Below are positions 53,268 to 62,082 of a stretch of 64,000 bases of DNA, in pieces. This stretch comes from an uncultured Paracoccaceae bacterium (lineage in GTDB: Bacteria; Pseudomonadota; Alphaproteobacteria; Rhodobacterales; Rhodobacteraceae): NCBI GenBank assembly GCA_947494445.1, contig CANLVD010000005.1:280218-344217 (forward strand), read 5' to 3'. A program made the position numbers and the translations under genes. The notes beneath the pieces are model-generated. The model saw only the letters and a program-made list of their open reading frames with translations. It was not told the DNA's origin and did not search any database. The stretch's first letter is position 1. Each line of letters starts with the position of its first letter.

Positions 53268-53379
53268 CGAGATTGACATTTCCCAAGCGCTGCGGCAGGG
53301 ATAAATGCGCACCCGCAGGCCGCGAGATCGGACAGCGGGTGTTCTTTGTTTGAGGGTCCAAGCGACATTGGAGAGAGAT

Positions 53380-54579
53380 GTGATTTCCCCCGTTCTGCCG
53401 TCTTATGCACGTATTCCGCTGTCTTTCGAGGCCGGTGAAGGCTCCTGGCTGATCGAGCGAGATGGCACCCGATATCTGGACATGGGGGCGGGGATCGCCG
53501 TCACTGCTCTTGGACATGCACATCCACGGCTGGTCGAGGCGCTTGAGACGCAGGCGCGCAAACTCTGGCACACGTCGAACCTTTATGAGGTGCCCAACCA
53601 GACCCGACTGGCCGAGATGCTGGTGGAGGCGACTTTTGCGGACACCGTGTTCTTTACCAATTCCGGCACCGAAGCGATGGAATGTGCGGTCAAAACCGCT
53701 CGGCGGTATTTCCATGTGAAGGGCCAGCCCGAGCGCAAGCGGATGATCACGTTTTCCGGATCGTTCCACGGCCGGACACTGGCGATGGTATCGGCGGCCA
53801 AGGGGGCAAAACTGGTTGATGGGTTTGGCCCTCTTCTGGATGGGTTCGACCAGGTGCCCTTTGGCGATCATGACGCGCTCCATGCGGCCATCACCGATCA
53901 GACCGCTGCGATCATTCTCGAGCCAGTCGTGGGGGAGGGCGGTATCAAGCCGGTGCCCGAGCAATGTCTGAAGGGATTGCGCAAACTGTGCGACGAACGG
54001 GGCATGCTTCTGATCCTTGATGAGGTGCAATCCGGCATGGGGCGTACGGGCAAGCTGTTTGCCCATGAATGGGCCGGTATTGCACCCGACATCATGGCGG
54101 TCGCCAAAGGCATTGGTGGGGGCTTTCCGTTGGGCGCCTGTCTTGCCACCGAAGAGGCAGCCTGTGGCATGACGGCGGGTACCCATGGATCGACTTATGG
54201 TGGCAATCCGCTGGCCTGTGCCATTGGGGCCACCGTTTTGGAAACCATTCTGGAGGATGGGTTTCTGGATCAGGTAAGCCGGACGGCCGGACGTCTGCGT
54301 CAGGGACTAGAAGGGCTTGTGGCAGCCCATGGTGATGTTTTTGAGGCCGTGCGCGGCGAAGGACTGATGCTGGGACTGGTCTGCAAGGCGCCCAATATGG
54401 ATGTGATCCACGCGTGCCATGATCAGCATCTTCTCAGTGTTCCGGCAGCAGAGAATGTCGTGCGCCTTTTGCCGCCCTTGACCATTTCGAATGACGAGAT
54501 TGATCAGGCACTGGCGCGGTTAGACAGGGCCGCAGCCGTTGTATCGGCGAATTTGAAATCTGACGGGCAGGATGTCTGA
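53380..54579 (+). CDS. argD: Acetylornithine aminotransferase
   Basis: About 399 residues, a class III PLP aminotransferase. Visible motifs: [69 protein letters not shown] and the PLP lysine in [13 protein letters not shown]. Operon position ahead of argF supports acetylornithine as substrate; it may also serve succinyl-diaminopimelate. The GTG at 53380 follows GGAGAG; an ATG at 53305 lies in a poorly conserved stretch. The stop falls one base before the preferred argF start. Confidence 0.92.
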   Translation: MISPVLPSYARIPLSFEAGEGSWLIERDGTRYLDMGAGIAVTALGHAHPRLVEALETQARKLWHTSNLYEVPNQTRLAEMLVEATFADTVFFTNSGTEAMECAVKTARRYFHVKGQPERKRMITFSGSFHGRTLAMVSAAKGAKLVDGFGPLLDGFDQVPFGDHDALHAAITDQTAAIILEPVVGEGGIKPVPEQCLKGLRKLCDERGMLLILDEVQSGMGRTGKLFAHEWAGIAPDIMAVAKGIGGGFPLGACLATEEAACGMTAGTHGSTYGGNPLACAIGATVLETILEDGFLDQVSRTAGRLRQGLEGLVAAHGDVFEAVRGEGLMLGLVCKAPNMDVIHACHDQHLLSVPAAENVVRLLPPLTISNDEIDQALARLDRAAAVVSANLKSDGQDV

Positions 54580-54580
54580 G

Positions 54581-55513
54581 ATGCAGCATTTTCTGGACAT
54601 ACACAAAACCTCAACCTCCGATTTACGCGCGATCATCGATGATGCGCGCGCGGTGAAGGAGGCTCGAGCGGGCAGACCAAAGGGAATGGCCGATGACGAG
54701 CAGCCGCTGAGCGGTCACATGGTCGCGCTGATCTTCGAGAAACCATCCACACGGACCCGGGTCTCGTTCGATGTCGGCGTGCGTCAGATGGGGGGGCAGA
54801 CAATGGTTCTGTCGGGCTCCGAGATGCAACTTGGTCATGGCGAGACGATTGCCGACACGGCACGGGTCTTGTCGCGTTATGTAGACATGATCATGATCCG
54901 CACGTTTGAGGAAAACACGCTCATGGAAATGGCTGAGCATGCCACTGTGCCGGTCATCAACGGCCTGACAAACCGCTCGCACCCCTGTCAGATCATGGCG
55001 GATGTCCTGACCTTTGAGGAACATCGCGGTCCGATCAAGGGCAAGCATGTGGTCTGGCTGGGTGACGGCAATAATGTCTGCGCCTCGTTCCTGCATGCGG
55101 CGGGCCAGTTCGGTTTTGATCTGACATTCGCCGGTCCCGAGACGCTCGATCCGGAGGCAGAAGCCGTGGGCTTTGCCCGTGATCAGGGAGTCCGGATCAA
55201 ACTAGAGCGCGACGCAACGAAAGCGGTTAAAGGAGCAGATCTGGTGGTTACCGACACATGGCTGTCGATGCATGATCCGCAAAGCGCCCGTGAACGGCGT
55301 CACAATCAGCTGCGGCCCTATCAGGTCAATGACGCGCTGATGGCGCATGCCAAATCCGATGCCCTGTTCATGCATTGCCTGCCTGCGCATCGGAACGAGG
55401 AAGCCACATCTCAGGTCATGGATGGTCCGAATTCGGTGATTTTTGACGAGGCTGAGAACCGTCTGCACGCCCAGAAGGCAATCATGCGCTGGTGTCTTAA
55501 CCATACCTCTTGA
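54581..55513 (+). CDS. argF: Ornithine carbamoyltransferase
   Basis: About 310 residues. Carbamoyl-phosphate motif [15 protein letters not shown], then [17 protein letters not shown], the [11 protein letters not shown] segment, ornithine-binding [11 protein letters not shown] and [11 protein letters not shown]. It makes citrulline for arginine. I prefer ATG 54581 (MQHFLDIHK), the usual family start; ATG 54572 overlaps argD by eight bases and is also possible. argD-argF is a two-gene operon. Confidence 0.94.
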   Translation: MQHFLDIHKTSTSDLRAIIDDARAVKEARAGRPKGMADDEQPLSGHMVALIFEKPSTRTRVSFDVGVRQMGGQTMVLSGSEMQLGHGETIADTARVLSRYVDMIMIRTFEENTLMEMAEHATVPVINGLTNRSHPCQIMADVLTFEEHRGPIKGKHVVWLGDGNNVCASFLHAAGQFGFDLTFAGPETLDPEAEAVGFARDQGVRIKLERDATKAVKGADLVVTDTWLSMHDPQSARERRHNQLRPYQVNDALMAHAKSDALFMHCLPAHRNEEATSQVMDGPNSVIFDEAENRLHAQKAIMRWCLNHTS

Positions 55514-55626
55514 TTGGCCGGGAAAACTCGGGGAATCTTATCGCGAACGCACCCAAATTTACTCTTCAGTAAGGCCAATGGCCGTACGGTCCCGCGCAGG
55601 GGTAATTAGTCTGGAGAGGCGTATTT

Positions 55627-56676
55627 ATGGGTCAGGTCATGAAAATCGGTGGCGGCGGCGAAGTCGACGGCAGCCCGCCCATTGACGAGATTACTGGCCG
55701 CATCTCGGAATTTTCCCAGAAATACCAGACGCCGCTGACGCCAGAGACATACTCGGTCTGGTTTGCCTATTTCCAGCGTAAGAACCGGGCGGTCGGGGAA
55801 CGGCTTGACCGGGCGATGAACATGAATGAGCCGCTGTCCGAAAGCCTGATGTCCGAGATTTTTCACACCCATCTGTCACCACGTGCCATGTCGGATGAGT
55901 TGCATGTGATTGGCCATACCCTGCAAGGGGCACTGGGCGATGTGTCAGGTGTGGTTGAAGAGAATTTGAAGGATCACAGCTCTTTTTCCGGCTCGCTCAG
56001 GGCGGCCAAGCAGGCGTTGATGCAGGGCACCTCCAAACGCGACGTGGCTTCGATCATCACGCAGCTCCACAAGGTCAACCAGACACATATCAACTCTGCC
56101 CAGCGAATGAACATGCAGCTTGAGAAAAGCCGTGGTCAGATCTCCAAGCTGGAAAAGGAACTGGTGGAACTGAAGAAATCCGCGAACACCGATTTCCTGA
56201 CCGGGCTCGCAAACCGTCGTCGTCTGGACGAGTTGCTGGAGGAGGCGATCTTCTCGGCGCGTCAGAAAAACGGCGTGATGTCTCTGATCCTGTGCGACAT
56301 CGACGGGCTGCGCCGCGTGAACGAGGAACTGGGCCACAGCGCGGGCGACAACGTGCTGAAAGTCTATGCAAATCAGTTGCGCAAGAACATGGCCCGGATG
56401 GAAGTGCCGACGCGCTTTACCGGTGCAAAATTCGCGATTGTCCTGCCAGATGGCGCGCTCGACCGTGCCCAGGAAGTGGCTGAAAAAGTGCGCAACCAGT
56501 TCCGCATCATCGACTGGGTGGGCGAGGACAGCAAACGCGAGATTGGCAGTCTGACCTCTTCCTTCGGGGTGGCCCAACTCAAGGTCGGCGAGAACAAGGA
56601 AGATCTGATCGAACGGGCTGATCACCTGCTGAGCCAGGCCAAACAGAACGGGCGCGACCGCACGGTTGCGGAATAG
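55627..56676 (+). CDS. Degenerate GGDEF-domain protein
   Basis: 349 residues. An N-terminal helical region (about 1-185, coiled near 150-185) is followed by a GGDEF fold starting ANTDFLTGLANRRRLDELL. The metal Asp is kept (CDIDGL), but the substrate line reads LRRVNEELGHSAGDN instead of FKxxND, and the signature is TGAKF (265-269) in place of GG[DE]EF. Catalysis of cyclic-di-GMP is therefore doubtful. More likely it binds a nucleotide or acts as a scaffold. No signal peptide or membrane helix; no EAL partner is near. Confidence 0.85.
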   Translation: MGQVMKIGGGGEVDGSPPIDEITGRISEFSQKYQTPLTPETYSVWFAYFQRKNRAVGERLDRAMNMNEPLSESLMSEIFHTHLSPRAMSDELHVIGHTLQGALGDVSGVVEENLKDHSSFSGSLRAAKQALMQGTSKRDVASIITQLHKVNQTHINSAQRMNMQLEKSRGQISKLEKELVELKKSANTDFLTGLANRRRLDELLEEAIFSARQKNGVMSLILCDIDGLRRVNEELGHSAGDNVLKVYANQLRKNMARMEVPTRFTGAKFAIVLPDGALDRAQEVAEKVRNQFRIIDWVGEDSKREIGSLTSSFGVAQLKVGENKEDLIERADHLLSQAKQNGRDRTVAE

Positions 56677-56752
56677 GCCCAGAACCCCCGCGCCATCCCT
56701 TGCCGGAACCATATGTCATGCTAGCTGCCCTCCCAAAGCGAGGAGCACGCAG

Positions 56753-57157
56753 ATGCCTTATATCATTGCCTATTTTGCAACCCTGATCACATTTCTGGTG
56801 CTTGACGCAATTTGGCTTACCAAAGTCATGCAGCCGATGTTTCAAAAACAAGTGGGCGCTTTGTTGCGCAGCGAGATCATGGTCCTGCCCGCCGCCGGAT
56901 TCTACGGGCTTTATATCGTAGGGATCCTGTATTTCGCTTCATTTCCGGGCCTGAAAGACGGGCCACTTTGGGTAGTGATCAACAGCGCGTTTCTGGGATT
57001 TCTGTGCTACGGAACCTATGAGGCAACTAATATGACAACCCTCAAAGGCTGGTCCTGGCATATGGTTTTTGTCGATACCGCCTGGGGAATGGGTCTGACA
57101 GTGGTCAGTGCATTGGCTGGCTGGGTTGCGCTTCGTGCCATGCTGCCGGCGGGCTGA
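56753..57157 (+). CDS. DUF2177 family membrane protein
   Basis: 134 residues and four predicted helices. The family pattern is seen in YFATLITFLVLDAIWL, AAGFYGLYIVGILYFA, GFLCYGTYEATNMTTLKGW and VDTAWGMGLT. AGGAG lies 10 bases before the ATG. The function is unknown; it is an inner-membrane protein. It converges head-on with the Popeye-like gene with no gap. Confidence 0.88.
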   Translation: MPYIIAYFATLITFLVLDAIWLTKVMQPMFQKQVGALLRSEIMVLPAAGFYGLYIVGILYFASFPGLKDGPLWVVINSAFLGFLCYGTYEATNMTTLKGWSWHMVFVDTAWGMGLTVVSALAGWVALRAMLPAG

Positions 57158-57808
57158 TCACCCGGCACGCAGTTTTGACGCCAGATCGGCGCTCATGCCA
57201 CGGGTAAGGTTCATGTGCATCTCGGAATCCCGGTCAGACAACCCGTCGATAAAGTCCTTCGGGATCTTCAGCCAGCGGGCCCCGGGCAGTGCGGTGACCT
57301 GACCATTGGTGTTGCTGTTGAGCAGAATGCTGACCTCGCCCAGAAAACGAGGCGCCGCGTTTTCGATCACTTTGCCTGACACATCGATGCGCACATTGCC
57401 TGACATCAGGAAGTAGAGCCCGGTGGATGGCGTGTCGTGTTCGATCAGGACCTGCTCCTCGACCGCGTCATGCTTGGTCGAGACCTTCATCATCCGCCGG
57501 AACTGCCCCGGGGTCAGGCAGCCCATTGCGGAAAACAGGGCTGCATCTTCGGCGCTGAGATCCGTCATTCGCCGATCCTTGAAGATCTGGCCAATTACTA
57601 TGGCATTGGAGACGATCATCACCGAACTCCAGGCCATGGCATCCCACAGCGGTGTTTCGGGGTGGAGCAGGTAGTAAGCGATATAAAGCGCGTTGCCGAT
57701 CAGCAGAAAGATACGCAACCGCACCTGGTCGCGGCAGGTGAATGCATAGACCTGTGTCAGGGCTGCGGCATGGACCAGCAACGCGGTCGGAGCAAAAAAG
57801 TCAGGCAT
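57158..57808 (-). CDS. Popeye-like membrane protein with cyclic-nucleotide-binding domain
   Basis: 216 residues. Three N-terminal membrane segments (residues about 6-25, 31-50 and 55-75) lead to a cNMP-binding beta roll: LTPGQFRRMMKVSTKHDAVE, TGLYFLMSGNVRIDVSG, APRFLGEVSILLNSN and VTALPGARWLKIPKDF. The FLGEVS stretch stands where canonical domains have the phosphate-binding GE. The layout (3 helices plus domain) is that of Popeye-domain proteins, known in animals and in some bacteria. cAMP binding is plausible but not shown. It has no operon partner. Confidence 0.75.
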   Translation of the reverse strand: MPDFFAPTALLVHAAALTQVYAFTCRDQVRLRIFLLIGNALYIAYYLLHPETPLWDAMAWSSVMIVSNAIVIGQIFKDRRMTDLSAEDAALFSAMGCLTPGQFRRMMKVSTKHDAVEEQVLIEHDTPSTGLYFLMSGNVRIDVSGKVIENAAPRFLGEVSILLNSNTNGQVTALPGARWLKIPKDFIDGLSDRDSEMHMNLTRGMSADLASKLRAG

Positions 57809-57898
57809 GGTCAGGCGTCTCGTTAAGTCAACTTTTGCCGGTTATGCCAGTATTTTTGCAAAAAAGAACGGTCAGAACCGACACTTGCGAGGATTAGG

Positions 57899-58447
57899 TC
57901 AGATTTTCCGCCCCGGAGGATCGACCAGCATGGAGCGTTCGCGCAGCCACGGGTTGACGTCGACCGCCCGGCGCAGGGCGATTTGGGCAAGTCTGACACG
58001 GCCCTGTCGCATCAGGGACAAGGCCTTGCCGGACAAGGCCCCGAAGTGGTTTGGGTGACGCTTCAGCACCTCTTCGATGTCGGCCAAAGCGCCCTCATAG
58101 TCATCGCGCAAAAACCGGGTGAAGGCGCGTTGATTGTACCCTTCGCCATAGTCCGGACAATAGGCGATCAGTTGGTCCAGCAGCGCCTCGCTGTCCTCAA
58201 GAGCCCAGGATTCGCGATTGGCCATGCCGCGATCCAGCAGGTCCTGTGCCGTCTCATTGGGCGCCTTCAGCCAGAATTCCCAAAGTTTGCCGGTTGCTCG
58301 CGCACCGGCCAGTTCATCCTGAGTTTCCCCAAGCGAGCGAACCAGTTCCGTCTCAGTGCCCGAGCGGTCTTGGACCACGCAATTCGCAAAGACAGGTGTT
58401 GAAAGGGCGATGGCCGGGGCGACAAGGGCAAGAAGGAATCTGGTCAT
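57899..58447 (-). CDS. Periplasmic TPR-repeat protein
   Basis: About 182 residues. A Sec signal peptide (TRFLLALVAPAIALSTPVFA) is followed by two or three TPR units, for example YNQRAFTRFLRDDYEGALAD and LSGKALSLMRQGRVRLAQ. The function is open; such short TPR proteins often take part in envelope complexes. It sits just downstream of metG in the same direction, but the 37-base gap has no strong signal, so cotranscription is uncertain. Confidence 0.8.
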   Translation of the reverse strand: MTRFLLALVAPAIALSTPVFANCVVQDRSGTETELVRSLGETQDELAGARATGKLWEFWLKAPNETAQDLLDRGMANRESWALEDSEALLDQLIAYCPDYGEGYNQRAFTRFLRDDYEGALADIEEVLKRHPNHFGALSGKALSLMRQGRVRLAQIALRRAVDVNPWLRERSMLVDPPGRKI

Positions 58448-58484
58448 GCAACAAGTTGACCGTTCCTCCATGCCTCAAGTCAAG

Positions 58485-60197
58485 TCACTTGCCCGCGAAA
58501 CGTGCGGCCAATGCTTCGCGATCTTCATCCGAGATTTTGGCAAAAAGCACATCAGGCACTGTAAATGCATGACCCGCTGGCAGGCTGTGCAGGGCTTCTG
58601 CCACGTCTTCAGGCCACTTGGCCTCACCCGCGTTCATTGCCGTGAGGATCGTGTCGCTGGCGTCGGGCACGAAAGGTCGCGCCAGCACGCCGTAAAGTGC
58701 GATCAGGTTCAAGGCAAAGCGCACGATCGCGGCGGAACGTTCGGGATCGGTTTTGAACACTGCCCAGGGCTCGGCCGCTTGCAGATATTCATTGCCTGCC
58801 ACCCAGATGGCCCTGAGTTCAGCCGTGGCCTTGCGCAATTCAATCGCGTCCATATGCGCCTGATATGTCTCAAGACGTTTGGTGATCTCGGCCACGACCG
58901 CTTCTTCGGCAGGGCCATAAGCACCACCCTGCGGCACAACCTCGCCGAATTTGGAGCGACAGAATTTGGTGACACGGCTGACAAAATTGCCCAGCACATC
59001 GGCCAGATCCTTGTTCACACCGCCCTGAAAGCCTTCCCATGTGAAATTCGCATCATCGCCTTCAGGCGCGTTTGAAACAAGCCACCAGCGCCAGTAATCC
59101 GATGGCAGAATCTCAAGCGCTTCATTCATGAAGATGCCGCGTCCCTGAGAGGTCGAGAATTTGCCGCCCTCATAGTTCAGCCAGTTGAAGCCCTTGATGT
59201 AATTGACAAGTTTCCACGGCTCGTTAGAGCCCATCAGGGTGACCGGAAAGCTGAGCGTGTGAAAGGGAATGTTGTCCTTGGCCATGAACTGGGTGTAGTG
59301 CACATCGTCTGCGCCCATATCCTCGCGCCACCAACGCTGCCAGGCAGTGTCATCCTGACCGGTCGCGTCGGCCCATTCAGCTGTGGCAGCGATGTATTCA
59401 ATGGGAGCATCGAACCAGACATAGAAAACCTTGCCATCCATGCCCGGCCAATCGTCTGCCCCGCGTTTGACCGGCACGCCCCAGTCCAGATCGCGGGTTA
59501 TGCCGCGATCCTGCAGACCGTCGCCGTCGTTCAGCCATTTGCGGGCAATGGACGTCGTCAGGATCGGCCAGTCGGACTGTGCATCGATCCAGTCAGACAA
59601 TTGAGCGCGCATCTTTGACTGGCGCAGGTAAAGGTGTTTTGTCTCGCGTACCTCAAGGTCAGTCGAGCCCGAGATGGCCGATCGCGGCTCGATCAGATCA
59701 ACCGGATCAAGCTGTTTGGTGCAATTCTCGCATTGGTCACCACGCGCCTTGTCATACCCGCAGTTCGGGCAGGTACCTTCGATATAGCGATCCGGCAGAT
59801 AGCGCCCGTCCGCGTTGGAATAGACCTGCTTTTCCATCACTTCTTCGATCAGTCCGGCATCGGCCAGCTTGCCGGCAAAATGCTGGGTCAGGGCATGATT
59901 GCGTTCAGAAGAGGACCGGCCAAAGTGATCGAAAGACAGACGAAACCCATCGGCGATGTCTTTTTGGGTCTGCCACATGGCGGTGCAGAACTCATCCACT
60001 GGCTGCCCGGCCTTGGCTGCGGCCAGTTCAGCCGGTGTTCCATGTTCGTCGGTCGCGCAGATCAGAAGCACCTCGTGACCACGTGCACGCAGGTAGCGGG
60101 CATAGACGTCGGAGGGCAACTGGGAGCCGATCAGGTTTCCCAGATGCTTGATCCCGTTGATGTAGGGCAGGGCGGATGTGATCAGATGGCGGGCCAT
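58485..60197 (-). CDS. metG: Methionyl-tRNA synthetase
   Basis: About 570 residues. The class I HIGH-like site is [17 protein letters not shown]; zinc ligands are CPNCGY and CENCTKQ; the KMSKS equivalent is KFSTSQGRG; the anticodon-binding helices follow. There is no C-terminal tRNA-binding domain. ATG 60197 ([11 protein letters not shown]) is the family start; the frame continues 79 codons upstream without conservation. The 5' gap to the small 60366 frame has no visible riboswitch. Confidence 0.95.
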   Translation of the reverse strand: MARHLITSALPYINGIKHLGNLIGSQLPSDVYARYLRARGHEVLLICATDEHGTPAELAAAKAGQPVDEFCTAMWQTQKDIADGFRLSFDHFGRSSSERNHALTQHFAGKLADAGLIEEVMEKQVYSNADGRYLPDRYIEGTCPNCGYDKARGDQCENCTKQLDPVDLIEPRSAISGSTDLEVRETKHLYLRQSKMRAQLSDWIDAQSDWPILTTSIARKWLNDGDGLQDRGITRDLDWGVPVKRGADDWPGMDGKVFYVWFDAPIEYIAATAEWADATGQDDTAWQRWWREDMGADDVHYTQFMAKDNIPFHTLSFPVTLMGSNEPWKLVNYIKGFNWLNYEGGKFSTSQGRGIFMNEALEILPSDYWRWWLVSNAPEGDDANFTWEGFQGGVNKDLADVLGNFVSRVTKFCRSKFGEVVPQGGAYGPAEEAVVAEITKRLETYQAHMDAIELRKATAELRAIWVAGNEYLQAAEPWAVFKTDPERSAAIVRFALNLIALYGVLARPFVPDASDTILTAMNAGEAKWPEDVAEALHSLPAGHAFTVPDVLFAKISDEDREALAARFAGK

Positions 60198-60365
60198 GGA
60201 CGTCTCTGGTTCAGGTGGATGCGTGCCGTGGCTTAGACCGTTTCCCCGGGCATTTCCAGCGCAGAGGTGAGCGCTGTGGCGCTTTGCACAGTTTATTAAC
60301 CAATTTGACCCTAGGCTTTCGACTAGGCGCAGAGGCGTCGATTCCACGGTGGGGTTTTTAGTGTC

Positions 60366-60455
60366 ATGAAAAGTAACAAGAAATCCTGCCATCATTTTAA
60401 CAAGAACTGGCGCGAGAAGCATTCTCAGATGCAACGTATGTTGTTGCGTCAGTAA
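60366..60455 (+). CDS. Possible 29-residue basic peptide
   Basis: ATG 60366 to TAA 60455, ending one base before another ATG in the same frame. The product ([18 protein letters not shown] start) is strongly basic, with a Cys-His-His cluster. The ribosome-binding site is weak (GGTGGGG 12 bases off). It could be a leader peptide to the next gene, or chance. I rate it low. Confidence 0.25.
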   Translation: MKSNKKSCHHFNKNWREKHSQMQRMLLRQ

Positions 60456-60473
60456 ATGGTAATGGGGGTTACT

Positions 60474-60728
60474 ATGCGGGTTTTGAACCTGAGTGCAGCG
60501 CTGGCCGCTGCGTGTCTTCTGTCGGCAACTGCCGGTTTCTCTGCAGAAAATGTACGTCTCAAGTCACCCGATGGCGCGATTGTCGTCACCGGTGTGATCC
60601 TGTCCCATGAAGATGGGGCTTACGTCATGCAGACCTCTCTCGGTCAGATGTCGATCCCGGCGGATATGGTTTCCTGCTCTGGCTCGGCCTGTCCTGATGC
60701 GGACCAACTGGCTGGCGTGGCGCAGTAA
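60474..60728 (+). CDS. Small exported protein, single-domain (PstS/OmpA N-terminal-like)
   Basis: About 84 residues. A Sec signal peptide (to about residue 24, SATAGFSAE) precedes a short beta-rich domain: [36 protein letters not shown] and a CSGSACPD pair of Cys that may form a disulfide. The same pattern (SxDG, a central YxxxTxxG, and VxCxGxxCP) occurs at the N-terminus of larger alphaproteobacterial OmpA-linked phosphate-binding proteins, as far as I recall. Here it stands alone. GGGGG precedes ATG 60474; an ATG at 60456 is the alternative. Confidence 0.65.
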   Translation: MRVLNLSAALAAACLLSATAGFSAENVRLKSPDGAIVVTGVILSHEDGAYVMQTSLGQMSIPADMVSCSGSACPDADQLAGVAQ

Positions 60729-60734
60729 GCGGGC

Positions 60735-61958
60735 TTACGGTTTGGGGCCTGAGCGCCCCATCAACCGACCCAGAATAAACGTCGTGCGCGGCAGATAGGC
60801 GTAGCGTGTCTTGTCGCCGGACGTGGGCCTCCGGGTCATGCGGATCAGGCCAAAGACGGCCAGGATCAGATGCACGCTGGCGATCATGATATAAAGCGCA
60901 CGCGGGCCAAAAGCCTCGATCAGGACCGAACCGACAAACGGCGAGGCAATGGCCCCAAGCCCGTAAAGAAACATCAGCGCTGCGGTCAGATCGACCATGA
61001 AGTCGGCCTCAGCAAAATCGCAGGCATGGGCGGCGGAGACCGAAAAAATCGGGAACGTCGTTGCACCAAACAGCATTGATAGCGCGAAGATCAACGTCAC
61101 TGATTGATCCGACAGGCTTGCCGTGGTGCCACAGACAATCAGTGAGGCAAAGGACAGGCCAATCAGCACGTGACGCCGGTCATAGCGATCAGCAAGCCAT
61201 CCGGCTGGAAACTGAGCGAGCGCCCCTCCCAGAATTGCGATGGCCAGAAAGAACCCGATCTGCGAGGCATCCAAGCCGATTTCAATGGCATAAAGCGGGC
61301 TGACCATACGAAACGCTGGCGTCGTCACACCCGCAACGATCACACCCATGGCCGCCAGCGGTGACAGCCCGATAGCCTTGAGTGGGCGCAATCGTGGGGC
61401 TTGTGGTGTGATCGGCGGCACCGACTTGGTGAGCATCAGGGGCAGAACGCAGGCACACATGAACATCGCGATGATGTTGTAGGAAATGAATTCCACCGGC
61501 GGAAGAAACCCGATCATCAACTGAGCGCCCAGCGAGGCAACAAGATCGATCAGTCGGTAAGTGCCAAGCGCACGGCCCCGAGTCTCGTTGGTGACCTTGG
61601 CCTGCAACCAAGCTTCTACAACCGTATAGCACCCTGCAACCGCAAGCCCGGTAAAGACGCGGAAGAACGACCATGCAAGCGGGTCGATGACCATGGGGTG
61701 TGCAAGCGCGCCGATGGTGCCCAGTGCTGCAAAGGCGGCAAAGCTGCGCACATGCCCGACCGAGCCGATCAGCCGCGGAGCAGACCAGCAACCGATGAAA
61801 AACCCGACAAAATGCGCAGACCCCATGAGGCCGATCTCGCGCACCGAAAACCCGACCTGCGCACCCGAGATCGTATCCAGCGGCCCAATGGCACCGGAGC
61901 TGAGCTGCAACAGGACAACCGACAGAAAGAGAGAGGCAAAGGACAGGAGCAGGCGCAT
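60735..61958 (-). CDS. MFS transporter (YcaD-like)
   Basis: About 407 residues with 12 helices. Motifs seen: FFIGCWSAPRLIGSVGHVRS between helices 2 and 3, FRVFTGLAVAGCYTVVEAWL and GRALGTYRLIDLVASLGAQ. These place it in the DHA1-like YcaD/CynX-type group, whose substrates are unknown. The start at 61958 (MRLLLSFASL) or 61982 cannot be decided. It stands alone and converges on the small exported protein with six bases between stop codons. Confidence 0.84.
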   Translation of the reverse strand: MRLLLSFASLFLSVVLLQLSSGAIGPLDTISGAQVGFSVREIGLMGSAHFVGFFIGCWSAPRLIGSVGHVRSFAAFAALGTIGALAHPMVIDPLAWSFFRVFTGLAVAGCYTVVEAWLQAKVTNETRGRALGTYRLIDLVASLGAQLMIGFLPPVEFISYNIIAMFMCACVLPLMLTKSVPPITPQAPRLRPLKAIGLSPLAAMGVIVAGVTTPAFRMVSPLYAIEIGLDASQIGFFLAIAILGGALAQFPAGWLADRYDRRHVLIGLSFASLIVCGTTASLSDQSVTLIFALSMLFGATTFPIFSVSAAHACDFAEADFMVDLTAALMFLYGLGAIASPFVGSVLIEAFGPRALYIMIASVHLILAVFGLIRMTRRPTSGDKTRYAYLPRTTFILGRLMGRSGPKP

Positions 61959-62082
61959 GGTGCCAGTTAGGCTGTTTGGCACGCGGAAGCTGGGCCTTTT
62001 TCGACCAAGTGTGACGATTTTGTGCGACGGGGCCGAGAATGTATAGTCGGCTCAGACAAGTTGGGTTGGACAGGCGGGGCAT

